A stretch of DNA of 45,062 nucleotides from Curtobacterium pusillum (GCF_007673235.1 NZ_VDZH01000001.1:1-45062), one strand, 5' to 3'; positions 1 to 8,309 are shown, counted from the first letter of the stretch. A program made the numbers and translations. The notes: generated by a model not told the origin, from the sequence alone.

Positions 1-25
1 GCCCCGACCCACACGCACCCGCCGG

Positions 26-69
26 CGGACGGGAGGCCCGCGGCGACACTGCCACGGGCCTCCCGTCCG
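26..69. terminator. Hairpin terminator of the GGACGGGAGGC family
   Basis: Perfect 15-bp arms (26-40 and 55-69) around a 14-nt loop, lying just past the stop codon of the leftward glycosyltransferase. The arms carry the same GGACGGGAGGC core as hairpins at 16971, 38322, 40747 and 44996. There is no U-tract, so termination is inferred from the position and stem strength. Confidence 0.7.
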
Positions 70-83
70 TCGGACGGACGCGT

Positions 84-1412
84 CTAGGGCCGGAAGCGCC
101 CCTCCTCGACGTCCCGCCAGAACCGACGGCTCCGGAAGTACGCCGCCGGGCCAGCCGGGAAGCCACGGAACTCGTGGTACGCCAGCGAGCGGGGGATCTG
201 GGTCGTCGACGCCTCGGTGATGGTCTCCGCCGCCGCGTCCCGCTTCCCGCGCAACCGGGACACCAGCTGGGCGAGCTTGATCTTGCCGGCACGCGGCATC
301 AGGCGCGCGAGCACGAGCGCGTGCCGCCGGTCCTTCGCGATCAGCTCGCACATCAGCGCCGTGAAGCCGACGCCGTTCGAGTGCAGCTGACCGTGCAGCC
401 CCTCGAGGTCCTGGCGGTGCCGGTGGTGCACGACCGCCCTTGGTTCGAAGCCGATCCGGCCGCCGCCCCAGAGGATATCGATGAAGATCGCCAGGTCCTC
501 GCCCCCACGTGCGGGCACGCCGGCACCGAGCACGGGGTCGAACCCGCCGACGGCGTCGAACGCGGAGCGGCGGACCGCCCAGTTCGCGCCGGCTCCGTAG
601 CCGCCGATGCCGTAGATCGCGAAGTGCTTGCGGACGGTGCCGTCCGGTGCGATCGCGGAGGCCTGCGCGTGCCGCATCACGCCGGGGACGTCGTCCGGGA
701 CGATCGTCACCGGGTCGAAGGTGCGCTCGCCGCTGAAGCCGCCGTAGTAGGCCTCGTACCAGATCTGCGCGGGCGTCTCGAGCTCGACGGGCAGGATCAT
801 GCCCGTGACCGCCTGGACCTCGGGCTCGCGGACGAACCGGGTGCCGATCGAGCGGAGCCACTGCGGGTCCACGCGGACGTCGTCGTCGGTGAACGCGATG
901 ATCTCGCCCTTCGCCGCGGCGACGCCGGAGTTCCGGCCGACCGAGCAACCGGGGCGTCGCTCGGTGACGAGCCGCACGTTCCGCCCCTCGAGCAGCCCCG
1001 GGAGCGCGTCGATGTCGGGCACCTTCACGCGGTTGTCGACGAGGACGACCTCGTAGTCCGGGTAGTCCAGGTGCTCGAGGAAGTCGAGCAGCTTCCCGAT
1101 GTCCTCCACACGGGCGACGATGGTCGACACGACGATCGAGATCATCGGCAGGTCCGCGTCCGGCACGTGGGCCGGGAAGGCGTCGACCGCGCCCGGGTGT
1201 CCGTCGACGAGCGGTGCGAGCGCGCGGGCTGCATCGGCCGGGTCCGCCGTGAGCAGCACGTCGAGGGTCGTGACCGGGAAGCCGTCGCGGTAGCCGACGA
1301 CCAGCGCTGAGTCGCCGGTCTCGTCGGCGACGAGGGTCGGCAGCGGAGCGTCGAGGTCGACGCTGACGACCCGGCGTGGGCCGGGGACGGTGACGGGGGA
1401 GAGCAGGGCCAT
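84..1412 (-). CDS. Family 2 glycosyltransferase (GT-A fold)
   Basis: 442 residues. This is an inverting-type glycosyltransferase that probably transfers a sugar from a nucleotide donor to a cell-surface glycan or lipid; donor and acceptor cannot be read from the sequence. The GT2 core begins near residue 90 (ISIVVSTIVAR). The nucleotide- and metal-binding acidic motif FTDDDVRVD follows GRNSGVAAAKGE, and a C-terminal GGEDLAIF segment supplies the usual ED acceptor-site motif. No transmembrane segment is obvious, so it should be cytosolic or membrane-associated. An ATG 12 codons upstream is possible, but 1412 is preferred because a TAGCGT box ends 7 nt before it, which fits a leaderless transcript. 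It is divergent from the sugar ABC operon and followed by a strong hairpin. Confidence 0.88.
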   Translation of the reverse strand: MALLSPVTVPGPRRVVSVDLDAPLPTLVADETGDSALVVGYRDGFPVTTLDVLLTADPADAARALAPLVDGHPGAVDAFPAHVPDADLPMISIVVSTIVARVEDIGKLLDFLEHLDYPDYEVVLVDNRVKVPDIDALPGLLEGRNVRLVTERRPGCSVGRNSGVAAAKGEIIAFTDDDVRVDPQWLRSIGTRFVREPEVQAVTGMILPVELETPAQIWYEAYYGGFSGERTFDPVTIVPDDVPGVMRHAQASAIAPDGTVRKHFAIYGIGGYGAGANWAVRRSAFDAVGGFDPVLGAGVPARGGEDLAIFIDILWGGGRIGFEPRAVVHHRHRQDLEGLHGQLHSNGVGFTALMCELIAKDRRHALVLARLMPRAGKIKLAQLVSRLRGKRDAAAETITEASTTQIPRSLAYHEFRGFPAGPAAYFRSRRFWRDVEEGRFRP

Positions 1413-1419
1413 GCAGCGG

Positions 1420-1425
1420 ACGCTA
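1420..1425 (-). promoter_or_regulatory. -10 box of the glycosyltransferase gene (leaderless)
   Basis: TAGCGT on the minus strand ends 7 nt before the ATG at 1412, and no Shine-Dalgarno sequence is present. Transcription would begin at or next to the start codon. Confidence 0.5.
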
Positions 1426-1509
1426 CGGGGCCGGATCAGCGCGGACAACGGCGGGCTGACCCCGTGGCGGGGATCGTGCGGGGTTCCGCACTCGGTCGCC
1501 TCGACCGTC

Positions 1510-1521
1510 GTGAGCGCTCAC
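1510..1521. promoter_or_regulatory. Perfect 12-bp palindrome, candidate second LacI-type operator
   Basis: GTGAGCGCTCAC is a perfect palindrome with a central CG, the same core as the idealised symmetric lac operator. It lies about 65 bp upstream of the operator over the ABC promoter, in the space between the divergent glycosyltransferase and ABC genes. Its role as a second binding site is inferred. Confidence 0.4.
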
Positions 1522-1568
1522 CCAGGAAGTCACCGGAACTCCGAAGGTCACGCTCAGGTCACGGAATC

Positions 1569-1586
1569 TTTGCAACCGGTTGCGAA
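1569..1586. promoter_or_regulatory. LacI-family operator upstream of the sugar ABC operon
   Basis: TTTGCAACCGGTTGCGAA is an 18-bp palindrome centred on CG with one mismatched pair (1571/1584), typical of LacI/GalR-family sites. It overlaps the proposed -35 hexamer TTGCGA (1580-1585), so a bound repressor would block RNA polymerase. The LacI-type regulator at the end of the same operon is the obvious ligand. Confidence 0.75.
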
Positions 1587-1608
1587 ACGCCATGAGCGGG
1601 CGTAGCTT
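1580..1608 (+). promoter_or_regulatory. Promoter of the sugar ABC operon
   Basis: -35 TTGCGA (1580-1585), a 17-bp spacer, and -10 TAGCTT (1603-1608). The leader runs about 80 nt to the lipoprotein gene, which has a GAGGAGAC ribosome-binding site at about 1685. Confidence 0.55.
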
Positions 1609-1698
1609 CCTCCACCAGCAGGCAGCGTCGCCTGCTCCAGGCAGCGTCGTCGACACCCGATCGACGTCACCTGGTGATCTCATCGAGGAGACATCGCT

Positions 1699-2982
1699 GT
1701 GAAGACAACACGCGCCAAGGTGCGGTTCGCGTCGGTAGCGGGGGTCGCGGTCATCGGCCTCGTACTCACCGGCTGCTCGAGCGGGAGCTCGGCATCGAAC
1801 GACGCCCAGAACGGGCAGGACAGCCGCGGCCCGATCACGTACGTGCAGGGCAAGGACAACTCGAACGTCGTCCGACCGCTCATCGCGAAGTGGAACAAGG
1901 CACACAAGGACGAGAAGGTCACCTTCAAGGAGCAGTCCGACCAGGCCGACCAGCAGCACGACGACCTCGTGCAGCACTTCCAGGCGAAGGACGCCAACTA
2001 CGACGTGGTCGACGTCGACGTCGTGTGGACGGCGGAGTTCGCCGCGAAGGGCTGGCTCACCCCGCTCACCGGCAAGATGAAGATCGACACGTCGAAGCTC
2101 CTGCCGGCGACCGTCAAGACGGCGACGTACAACGACACGCTGTACGCGGCACCGCAGACCTCCGACGGCGCGCTGCTCTACTACCGCAAGGACCTCGTCA
2201 AGACGCCCCCGACCACGTGGGCCGACATGATGAAGGACTGCGACATCGCGAAGCAGGCCGGCATCGGCTGCTACGCCGGACAGTTCGCCAAGTACGAGGG
2301 CCTGACCGTGAACGCCTCCGAGGCGATCAACGGCTCGGGTGGCTCGGTCCTCAACAAGGGCGGCACCCCGGACGTCGACACGTCCGACGCGAAGGCCGGT
2401 CTGCAGAACCTGGTCGACGCCTTCAAGGACGGGAACATCCCCGCCGAGGCGATCACCTACCAGGAGGAGCAGGGCCGCACCGCCTTCGAGGCCGGCAAGC
2501 TGCTGTTCCTCCGCAACTGGCCGTACGTGTACAGCCTCGCGAAGACCGACGGCTCGTCGAAGGTCAAGGACACCTTCGGCATCGCTCCGATCCCCGGCAA
2601 GGACGGCACCGGCGCCTCGACGCTCGGTGGTCACAACGCGGCGATCAGCGTGTACTCGAAGCACAAGGCGACCGCGCACGACTTCCTCGAGTACCTGGAG
2701 TCGAACGAGACGCAGAAGTTCTTCGCGACCCAGGGCTCGCTGGCCCCGGTCGTCGGTGACCTCTACACCGACTCCGAGCTCACCGCGAAGCTGCCCTACC
2801 TGCCCACGCTGCTCAAGTCGATCGAGTCGGCCGAGCCGCGCCCGGTCACGCCGTTCTACCCGGCCGTGACGAAGGCCGTCCAGGACAACACGTACGCCGC
2901 CCTCAAGGGATCGAAGAGCGTCGACGAGGCCCTGAAGGACATGCAGGCGGCCCTCAAGACCGCCACCAGCAGCGGCAGTTAG
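1699..2982 (+). CDS. Sugar ABC transporter substrate-binding lipoprotein
   Basis: 427 residues. This is the extracellular solute-binding component of a CUT1-type carbohydrate importer. The N-terminus is a lipoprotein signal peptide with lipobox LTGC and the lipidated cysteine at residue 26, followed by a Ser/Gly linker and an SBP_bac_1-type fold. The family suggests an oligosaccharide or disaccharide such as maltose or trehalose, but the substrate cannot be fixed from sequence. The ATG has a strong GAGGAG ribosome-binding site. It is the first gene of the operon, under the LacI-type operator. A strong hairpin separates it from the permease genes and probably lets the binding protein accumulate in excess. 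Confidence 0.93.
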   Translation: MKTTRAKVRFASVAGVAVIGLVLTGCSSGSSASNDAQNGQDSRGPITYVQGKDNSNVVRPLIAKWNKAHKDEKVTFKEQSDQADQQHDDLVQHFQAKDANYDVVDVDVVWTAEFAAKGWLTPLTGKMKIDTSKLLPATVKTATYNDTLYAAPQTSDGALLYYRKDLVKTPPTTWADMMKDCDIAKQAGIGCYAGQFAKYEGLTVNASEAINGSGGSVLNKGGTPDVDTSDAKAGLQNLVDAFKDGNIPAEAITYQEEQGRTAFEAGKLLFLRNWPYVYSLAKTDGSSKVKDTFGIAPIPGKDGTGASTLGGHNAAISVYSKHKATAHDFLEYLESNETQKFFATQGSLAPVVGDLYTDSELTAKLPYLPTLLKSIESAEPRPVTPFYPAVTKAVQDNTYAALKGSKSVDEALKDMQAALKTATSSGS

Positions 2983-3009
2983 CCCGGAAGTACGCGGCGT
3001 TCGCCGCAT

Positions 3010-3053
3010 CGGACTGGAGGCGCGGGTCGACCCCGCCCCGCGCCTCCAGTCCG
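3010..3053 (+). terminator. Intra-operon hairpin between binding protein and permease genes
   Basis: Perfect 17-bp arms (3010-3026 and 3037-3053, core GGACTGGAGGCGCGGG) with a 10-nt loop, inside a same-strand operon. It may be a partial terminator or an mRNA 3'-end stabiliser that raises binding-protein expression over permease expression, as the malE-malF intercistronic repeats do in enteric bacteria. It belongs to the window's hairpin family. Confidence 0.65.
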
Positions 3054-3093
3054 CCCCATCCTGCGTTCCGACACCCGGCAAGGAGGCCGTCAC

Positions 3094-4116
3094 GTGTCAG
3101 CAGCAACCGAGATCCCCGCAGCCATCCCCAACCCGACGGGGATGGAGCCGCAGAAGCGGCGCAAGGGCGGACTCAACGCCGAGCACGGCCGGTGGGCCGT
3201 GTACCTCATCGGCCCGACGATCGTGCTCCTCGCCATCGTCATCGGCTACCCGGTGGTCAGCGCGATCATCCAGTCGTTCCAGCTCGACGCCGGACTCGAC
3301 AAGGCGACCGGCCTGTTCGTGCAGGGCGGCTTCGCCGGCGTCACGAACTACGTGCACTGGCTCGCCCAGCAGTGCGGCAACACGACGTGCCCGCCCGGCA
3401 GCATCGGCAGCCAGTTCTGGGTGTCGATGGGCAACACGTTCTTCTTCACCGTCGTGACGGTGCTCGCCGAGACGCTCATCGGCGTCTGGATGGCGATCAT
3501 CATGAACCGCAACTTCAAGGGCCGCGCGCTCGTCCGTGCCGCGATCCTCGTGCCGTGGGCCATCCCGACCGCCGTGACCGCGAAGCTCTGGTACTTCATC
3601 TTCGACGCGAACGGTGTCCTCAACCACGTGCTCGGTCAGCAGATCCTCTGGACGAGCGGCGAGTGGGCGTCCCGGTGGGCGGTCATCATCGCGGACACGT
3701 GGAAGACCACGCCGTTCATGGCGCTGCTCATCCTGGCGGGCCTGCAGCTCATCCCGGAAGAGGTCTACGAGGCCGGCAAGATGGACGGAGCCTCCACCGT
3801 CCAGCGCTTCATGCTCATCACGCTCCCGCTGCTCAAGCCGGCGCTCATGGTCGCCGTCCTGTTCCGCGTGCTCGACGCGCTGCGCATGTACGACCTCCCC
3901 GCGATCCTCACCGGCGGTGGCGGTGGTTCGGGCAACGCGACCACCACGCTGTCGATCCTCGTGGTCGACCAGATCCGGCAGGGGTTCAACTCCGCGTCGG
4001 CACTCTCCACGATCACCTTCCTCGTGATCTTCATCGTCGCGTTCGTGTTCGTCCGGTTCCTCGGGGCGAACGTCGTGCAGACGCAGGCAGCCCAGCAGAA
4101 GGGTGAGCTCAAGTGA
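3094..4116 (+). CDS. Sugar ABC transporter permease, MalF type
   Basis: 340 residues, about six transmembrane helices. It is one of two membrane subunits forming the sugar channel. The cytoplasmic EAA loop that docks the ATPase is visible near residues 223-252 (VYEAGKMDGAS ... LPLLKP). The GTG start at 3094 follows an AAGGAGG ribosome-binding site. The polar N-terminal tail of about 30 residues is cytoplasmic. Its stop overlaps the start of the next permease by 4 bp (GTGA), so the two subunits are translationally coupled. Confidence 0.93.
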   Translation: MSAATEIPAAIPNPTGMEPQKRRKGGLNAEHGRWAVYLIGPTIVLLAIVIGYPVVSAIIQSFQLDAGLDKATGLFVQGGFAGVTNYVHWLAQQCGNTTCPPGSIGSQFWVSMGNTFFFTVVTVLAETLIGVWMAIIMNRNFKGRALVRAAILVPWAIPTAVTAKLWYFIFDANGVLNHVLGQQILWTSGEWASRWAVIIADTWKTTPFMALLILAGLQLIPEEVYEAGKMDGASTVQRFMLITLPLLKPALMVAVLFRVLDALRMYDLPAILTGGGGGSGNATTTLSILVVDQIRQGFNSASALSTITFLVIFIVAFVFVRFLGANVVQTQAAQQKGELK

Positions 4117-5024
4117 CCCTCGCAGCCGACCGCCCCCGGTCCAACGCCCGTGCACGCGACATCGCCGTCGACCGTTCCGACGTACGGGTCCAACGTCACA
4201 CGGGCTCGAAGCTCCGCACCGGGATCCAGGCCACCGTCATCGCGGTGTGGTGCCTGCTGCCGTTCTACTGGATGGTGGTGACGAGCTTCCGCGACGTCGG
4301 GTTCACCTTCGACGCCACGCCCTGGCCGACGCACGTCACGCTCGACAACTACGCGACGGCGTTCTCGACGGCGCTCGGCAACCACCTCGGCCGGGCGCTC
4401 GCGAACAGTCTGCTGATCGGCGGCGTGGTGACGATCATCGCCCTGCTCGTCGGCACGAGCGCGGCGTACGCCCTGGCCCGCCTGGAGTTCAAGGGCAAGT
4501 CGCTCATCGCCGGTGCGATCCTCGCCGCGTCGATGTTCCCAGGTGTCGCGCTCATCTCCCCGCTGTTCCAGCTGTTCACGGACATCGGCTGGATGGGCAC
4601 GTACCAGGCGCTGATCCTGCCGAGCATCTCGTTCGTGCTGCCCCTCACCGTCTACACGCTCGCGAGCTTCTTCCGCGAGATGCCGTGGGACCTCGAGGAG
4701 GCCGCACGCATCGACGGGTGCACCCGTGTGCAGGCGTTCCGGCGGATCATCATGCCGCTGGCCGCCCCCGCCGTGTTCACCACCGCGATCCTGGCGTTCA
4801 TCTCGTCCTGGAACGAGTACCTCATCTCGTCCCAGCTCTCGAGTGACGCCACCCAGCCGGTGACCGTCGCCATCGCGTCGTTCGCCGGGACGCAGCCGCA
4901 CCAGGAGCCCTACACGGCGGTGATGGCGGCGGGGACGATCGTGACGATCCCGCTCGTGATCCTCGTGCTCGTCTTCCAGCGGCGCATCGTGGCCGGCCTC
5001 ACCGCCGGTGGCGTGAAGGGCTGA
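4113..5024 (+). CDS. Sugar ABC transporter permease, MalG type
   Basis: 303 residues, six predicted transmembrane helices. It is the second channel subunit, pairing with the upstream MalF-type protein. The EAA loop (LEEAARIDGCT ... IIMPLAAP) is near residues 194-218. It starts with GTG overlapping the previous stop. No ATPase gene lies in the operon. Actinobacterial CUT1 importers commonly share one ATPase of the MsiK/MalK type encoded elsewhere, and I infer that here. Confidence 0.93.
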   Translation: MTLAADRPRSNARARDIAVDRSDVRVQRHTGSKLRTGIQATVIAVWCLLPFYWMVVTSFRDVGFTFDATPWPTHVTLDNYATAFSTALGNHLGRALANSLLIGGVVTIIALLVGTSAAYALARLEFKGKSLIAGAILAASMFPGVALISPLFQLFTDIGWMGTYQALILPSISFVLPLTVYTLASFFREMPWDLEEAARIDGCTRVQAFRRIIMPLAAPAVFTTAILAFISSWNEYLISSQLSSDATQPVTVAIASFAGTQPHQEPYTAVMAAGTIVTIPLVILVLVFQRRIVAGLTAGGVKG

Positions 5025-5029
5025 CGGCC

Positions 5030-5476
5030 ATGGCACAACGTGCTCCGTCCCGCCCCACCGCCCGCATCGAGGAGGCGATCGGCTTCGTCGGGATGTTCGG
5101 GGTCCTGTTCCTCGGGGTCACGGTCTTCTGCGAGGTCACCGGGCGTCCGGCCCTCGGATGGGCGCTCACCCTGCTCGTGTGCGTGCTCGGCATCGTCGCC
5201 CTCGACCGGTGGCGGGTGTCGGTGCTCCGGCGCACGGCGTCGGTCGACGGCATCGGCGGCGCACCCGCGGCACCGGCATCCACGGCACCGGCACGGGCAC
5301 CCCGGTCCGCCGTGGTCCCGTCGACGGCGCCCCCCGTCGGCGCCCGCGTCCACCGGCACGTCGGCTGGGACGAGCTCGCACCGGCCGGCCGGCGGCAGAC
5401 CCGCGCGACGCGACCCGTCGTCGCGCCAGCGCGGACCGGCCCCGCGGCCGACGTGACCCGGTCGTCGGACGGCTGA
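5030..5476 (+). CDS. Small two-helix membrane protein of the ABC operon
   Basis: 148 residues, function not recognised. Two hydrophobic helices (about residues 16-37 and 42-58) precede a basic, Ala/Pro-rich and probably disordered cytoplasmic tail. It begins 5 nt after the permease stop and ends 14 nt before the LacI-type regulator, so it is part of the operon. It may be an accessory or merely co-transcribed; no catalytic motif is visible. Confidence 0.75.
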   Translation: MAQRAPSRPTARIEEAIGFVGMFGVLFLGVTVFCEVTGRPALGWALTLLVCVLGIVALDRWRVSVLRRTASVDGIGGAPAAPASTAPARAPRSAVVPSTAPPVGARVHRHVGWDELAPAGRRQTRATRPVVAPARTGPAADVTRSSDG

Positions 5477-5490
5477 CGGGCCTCCAGACA

Positions 5491-6498
5491 GTGGCCATGG
5501 GGATCCAGGAGATCGCGACCGTCACCGGCCTGTCCAAGTCGACGGTGTCCCGCGCACTGCGGGGCATGTCGACGGTCGCCGACTCCACCATCGACCAGGT
5601 GCGGCGGGTCGCCGACGAACTCGGGTACGTCCCGAGCTCGGCGGCGGCCGGCCTCGCCACCGGACGGCAGCGCGCCGTCGGGGTCGTCGTGCCGGTCATC
5701 GACCGGTGGTTCTACGTGAAGGCGCTCGGCGGGGTCGACGCCGAGCTGCGGCGGGCCGGGTACGACCTCGTGCTGTACAACCTCGGCGGACCGGGGGGCG
5801 ACCGGGACCGGGCGTTCCGACGGTCCATGCTCCGACACCGCGTCGACGCCCTCGTGCTGCTCTCGCTCGTGCTCGACGAGACCGAGCGCGCCGAGCTCGA
5901 GCTCGCCCGGCACCCGATGATCGTGATCGGCGGGCCGGCCGCAGGCCTGCGGAACGTCGGGGTCGACGACGTCGTCGTCGCCGGGATCGCCGTCGACCAC
6001 CTCTGCGGACTCGGGCACCGGGACGTCGCCTACGTCGGTGGGCAGGACGAGGCCGGGATGAACGTCGCCGTGCCCTGGCTCCGACGCGACGGGTTCGTCG
6101 ACGCGATGGCCGCCCGTGGTCTCGGCGTGCGGGACGAGTGGGTGCTCGACGGACGGTTCTCGTTCGCCGGTGGTGTCGACGCCGGCGCAGCGCTCTTCGG
6201 GGGTGGGCCGCGACCGACCGCGGTGTTCTGCGCATCCGACGAGATGGCGCTCGGTGTGGTGCTCGCCGCCCGCCGCGCCGGACTCGCGGTACCGGAGGAC
6301 GTGTCGGTGATCGGCATCGACGGCCACGAGTACGGCGAGGTCGTCGGGCTGACCACCGTCGCCCAGGACCCCGAGGCCCAGGGCCGGACAGCCGCCCGGG
6401 CCGTGCTCGCCGAGGTGGACGGGGCGGCTGCGCGGGCACTGCCGGCGGCGCCGGCGCACCTCGTGGTCCGGGCGACGACGGGGCCGCCGCGGGCGTGA
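5491..6498 (+). CDS. LacI-family transcriptional regulator
   Basis: 335 residues. It is probably the local sugar-responsive repressor of the ABC operon. The N-terminal LacI helix-turn-helix (IQEIATVTGLSKSTVSRALRG) and hinge helix precede a periplasmic-binding-protein-like effector domain ending with VIGIDGHEYGE. The start is either GTG at 5491 or ATG at 5497; both leave the DNA-binding domain intact and neither has a strong ribosome-binding site. As the last gene of the operon it would be autoregulated through the operator at 1569-1586. The effector is unknown. Confidence 0.9.
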   Translation: MAMGIQEIATVTGLSKSTVSRALRGMSTVADSTIDQVRRVADELGYVPSSAAAGLATGRQRAVGVVVPVIDRWFYVKALGGVDAELRRAGYDLVLYNLGGPGGDRDRAFRRSMLRHRVDALVLLSLVLDETERAELELARHPMIVIGGPAAGLRNVGVDDVVVAGIAVDHLCGLGHRDVAYVGGQDEAGMNVAVPWLRRDGFVDAMAARGLGVRDEWVLDGRFSFAGGVDAGAALFGGGPRPTAVFCASDEMALGVVLAARRAGLAVPEDVSVIGIDGHEYGEVVGLTTVAQDPEAQGRTAARAVLAEVDGAAARALPAAPAHLVVRATTGPPRA

Positions 6499-6538
6499 GG
6501 TGTCGCGCGCGCCCGGCGCCGCGGGCCCGCAGCCCGCG

Positions 6539-6544
6539 TAGGGT
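6539..6544 (+). promoter_or_regulatory. -10 box of the MBL-fold gene (leaderless)
   Basis: TAGGGT ends 7 nt before the ATG at 6552 and no ribosome-binding site is visible. The 50 bp before it are almost pure G+C and palindromic (GCGGGCCCGC), and may also end transcription of the LacI gene. Confidence 0.5.
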
Positions 6545-6551
6545 CGGCCGC

Positions 6552-7187
6552 ATGGAGGTCACCAAGCTCGAACACGCCTGCCAGATCGTCACCGAGGGAG
6601 ACGCTCGCCTCGTGATCGACCCCGGCAACTTCACCCGCCCGGTCGAAGCCGAGGGCGTCGTCGCCGTCGTCCTCACCCACGAGCACCCGGACCACGTCAC
6701 ACCGGAGCAGCTCGCCGGGATCGTTTCGCGCAACCCCGACGCGGTCGTCATCGGCCCGGCCGGGGTCGCCACAGCGATCGCCGAGACCGGGATCCCGATC
6801 GACGTCGTCACGGACGGTGACCAGCGCACGGTCGGCCCGTTCGACCTGACCTTCCACGGCACCCGCCACAACGTCATCCACTCGAGCATCCCGGTCATCG
6901 ACAACACCGGCGTCCTCGTGAACGGCAGGCTCTTCTACCCGGGCGACTCGTACACCGACCCGGGCGTCCCCGTCGAGGTGCTCGCCGCGCCCGTCGGCGC
7001 CCCGTGGCTCAAGGTCGCCGAGATGATGGACTACGTCACCGCGATCGCGCCCCGTCGCGCGTACCCCGTCCACGAGGCCACGCTCTCCGAGATCGGCTAC
7101 GGCATGCACACCGGTCGACTGCGTGAGGTGGTCGAGCCCGACGGCGAGTTCGTGCTGCTCGCGCCCGGCGAGCCGCTCACGGTCTGA
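6552..7187 (+). CDS. MBL-fold metallo-hydrolase
   Basis: 211 residues. The protein has a metallo-beta-lactamase fold of the UlaG-like type, with the metal-binding motif HEHPDH at residues 43-48. Later histidines and an acidic GDSYTD segment complete the usual di-metal site. The substrate cannot be predicted; relatives hydrolyse phosphodiesters or lactones. It has its own predicted leaderless promoter and is convergent with the DUF72 gene, with 31 bp between stop codons. Confidence 0.88.
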   Translation: MEVTKLEHACQIVTEGDARLVIDPGNFTRPVEAEGVVAVVLTHEHPDHVTPEQLAGIVSRNPDAVVIGPAGVATAIAETGIPIDVVTDGDQRTVGPFDLTFHGTRHNVIHSSIPVIDNTGVLVNGRLFYPGDSYTDPGVPVEVLAAPVGAPWLKVAEMMDYVTAIAPRRAYPVHEATLSEIGYGMHTGRLREVVEPDGEFVLLAPGEPLTV

Positions 7188-7226
7188 GCGGGTGCGGCGG
7201 ACTCCCTGGAGGCACGGATCACCCGC
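7188..7226. terminator. Possible bidirectional terminator between convergent genes
   Basis: GCGGGTG (7188-7194) can pair with CACCCGC (7220-7226), enclosing a GCCTGGAGGC-type half-element (7205-7216). It spans the gap between the MBL-fold stop and the first bases of the opposite gene's 3' end. The pairing is modest. Confidence 0.35.
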
Positions 7227-8058
7227 CGCCGTCGGCCCGCCTGCGCAGACGGTCGGCGACGAGGCGGTCGAGCGCGAGCGCGTCCCACGGCGCGTGCCGC
7301 TCGGCGTCGTTGTCGAAGTACACGAACGTGTCCCGCCCGGCGTCGAGGTGATCGACGATGGTCGTCGCCCACCGCCCGAGAGCCTGGGGAGAGTACCCGT
7401 CGTGGTAGGTCCGCGGCGCACCGTGCAGGCGGAGGTACGCGATCGGAGCGCCGGTGTCCGCCCGGAACCGCGGGAAGTCGCCCGCGTGTGAGTCGACCAG
7501 GGCGACACGGTGGCGCCGGAGCACGTCGAGGTGGTCGTCGCCGAGGCCCGCGGCCCGGACCTCGAGCGCGTGATCGATCCGTCGGGACGGTTCCTCGGCG
7601 TGGACCGACGGGTCGGCCACCTTGTCGTCGTGGCGTTCGGCGAGTTCGGCGGCGGAGCCCTGGGTCCGGGGAAGCAGCGCGAGGAACTCGTCGAGCACCT
7701 CGGGCGTCGGCAGGAGGGCTTCGGGGAGCTGCCAGAGGACCGGTCCGAGCGTCGCACCGAGCTCGAGCGGGCCGGACGCGAAGAAGTTCGCCAGCGCCGT
7801 GTCGACGTTCCGGAGCCGCAGCATGTGGGTGACGTACCGCCCACCCTTCAGCGCAAAGCGGAACGAGGGCGGCACCGATGCCCGCCATGCGCGGTACCGC
7901 TCCGGGCGCTGGAGCGAGTAGAACGACCCGTTGACCTCGACCGTCCGGAACCGTTCGGCCGCGTACTCGAGCCGGCGTCGCTTCGGCACTCCGGCCGGGT
8001 AGAAGTCGCCGCGCCAGGAGTCGTACTGCCAGCCTGACAGACCGATCCGCAGCGTCAT
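7219..8058 (-). CDS. DUF72 domain-containing protein
   Basis: 279 residues, TIM-barrel-type DUF72 family. Recognisable features are the N-terminal IGLSGWQYDSWRGDFYP, then TVEVNGSFYSLQ, and near the C-terminus AYLRLHG and VYFDND. The biochemical role of the family is not settled. The start at ATG 8058 gives the canonical family N-terminus; the longer upstream frame runs through the tRNA promoter and is rejected. A TACGGT box ends 6 nt upstream, which suggests a leaderless mRNA. Confidence 0.9.
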   Translation of the reverse strand: MTLRIGLSGWQYDSWRGDFYPAGVPKRRRLEYAAERFRTVEVNGSFYSLQRPERYRAWRASVPPSFRFALKGGRYVTHMLRLRNVDTALANFFASGPLELGATLGPVLWQLPEALLPTPEVLDEFLALLPRTQGSAAELAERHDDKVADPSVHAEEPSRRIDHALEVRAAGLGDDHLDVLRRHRVALVDSHAGDFPRFRADTGAPIAYLRLHGAPRTYHDGYSPQALGRWATTIVDHLDAGRDTFVYFDNDAERHAPWDALALDRLVADRLRRRADGGG

Positions 8059-8064
8059 CGATCC

Positions 8065-8070
8065 ACCGTA
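8065..8070 (-). promoter_or_regulatory. -10 box of the DUF72 gene (leaderless)
   Basis: TACGGT on the minus strand ends 6 nt before the ATG at 8058; no ribosome-binding site. Confidence 0.5.
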
Positions 8071-8114
8071 TTCCGACCGCGGCATGACGGCACACCCGGG
8101 CGACACGCCTCGTT

Positions 8115-8143
8115 TTGGCAGGGCGAGGGGCTTGTGCAATACT
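8115..8143 (+). promoter_or_regulatory. Promoter of the tRNA-Glu genes
   Basis: -35 TTGGCA (8115-8120), exactly 17 bp of spacer, and -10 AATACT (8138-8143), with the first tRNA starting 18 nt later. Confidence 0.6.
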
Positions 8144-8160
8144 TGTCGAGTTGTCGGAAC

Positions 8161-8236
8161 GGCCCCATCGTATAGCGGCCTAGTACGTCGCCCTCTCACG
8201 GCGGTAACGCGGGTTCGAATCCCGCTGGGGTCACCA
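8161..8236 (+). tRNA. tRNA-Glu (CTC), with encoded CCA
   Basis: A full cloverleaf: acceptor GGCCCCA/TGGGGTC, anticodon loop CTCTCAC with anticodon CTC at 8195-8197, T-arm GGGTTCGAATCCC, discriminator A at 8233, and CCA encoded at 8234-8236. It decodes GAG, the favoured glutamate codon in this GC-rich genome. Confidence 0.97.
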
Positions 8237-8274
8237 CAGGTGGCTTGCCTCCGACTCCGGCAACGAGCACGAGA

Positions 8275-8294
8275 CCCCCGCTCCAGGGCGGGGG
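8275..8294 (+). repeat. GC-rich hairpin between the two tRNA genes
   Basis: A 7-bp perfect stem CCCCCGC/GCGGGGG with a 6-nt loop, followed by ATT. It could separate the two tRNA transcripts or serve as a processing landmark. Confidence 0.5.
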
Positions 8295-8309
8295 ATTCGC
8301 ATGTGTGAC

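Noticed and set aside
1423..3093. A 556-codon minus-strand frame across the binding-protein gene
   Set aside because: Antisense to a lipoprotein gene with a clear signal peptide, ribosome-binding site and operator.
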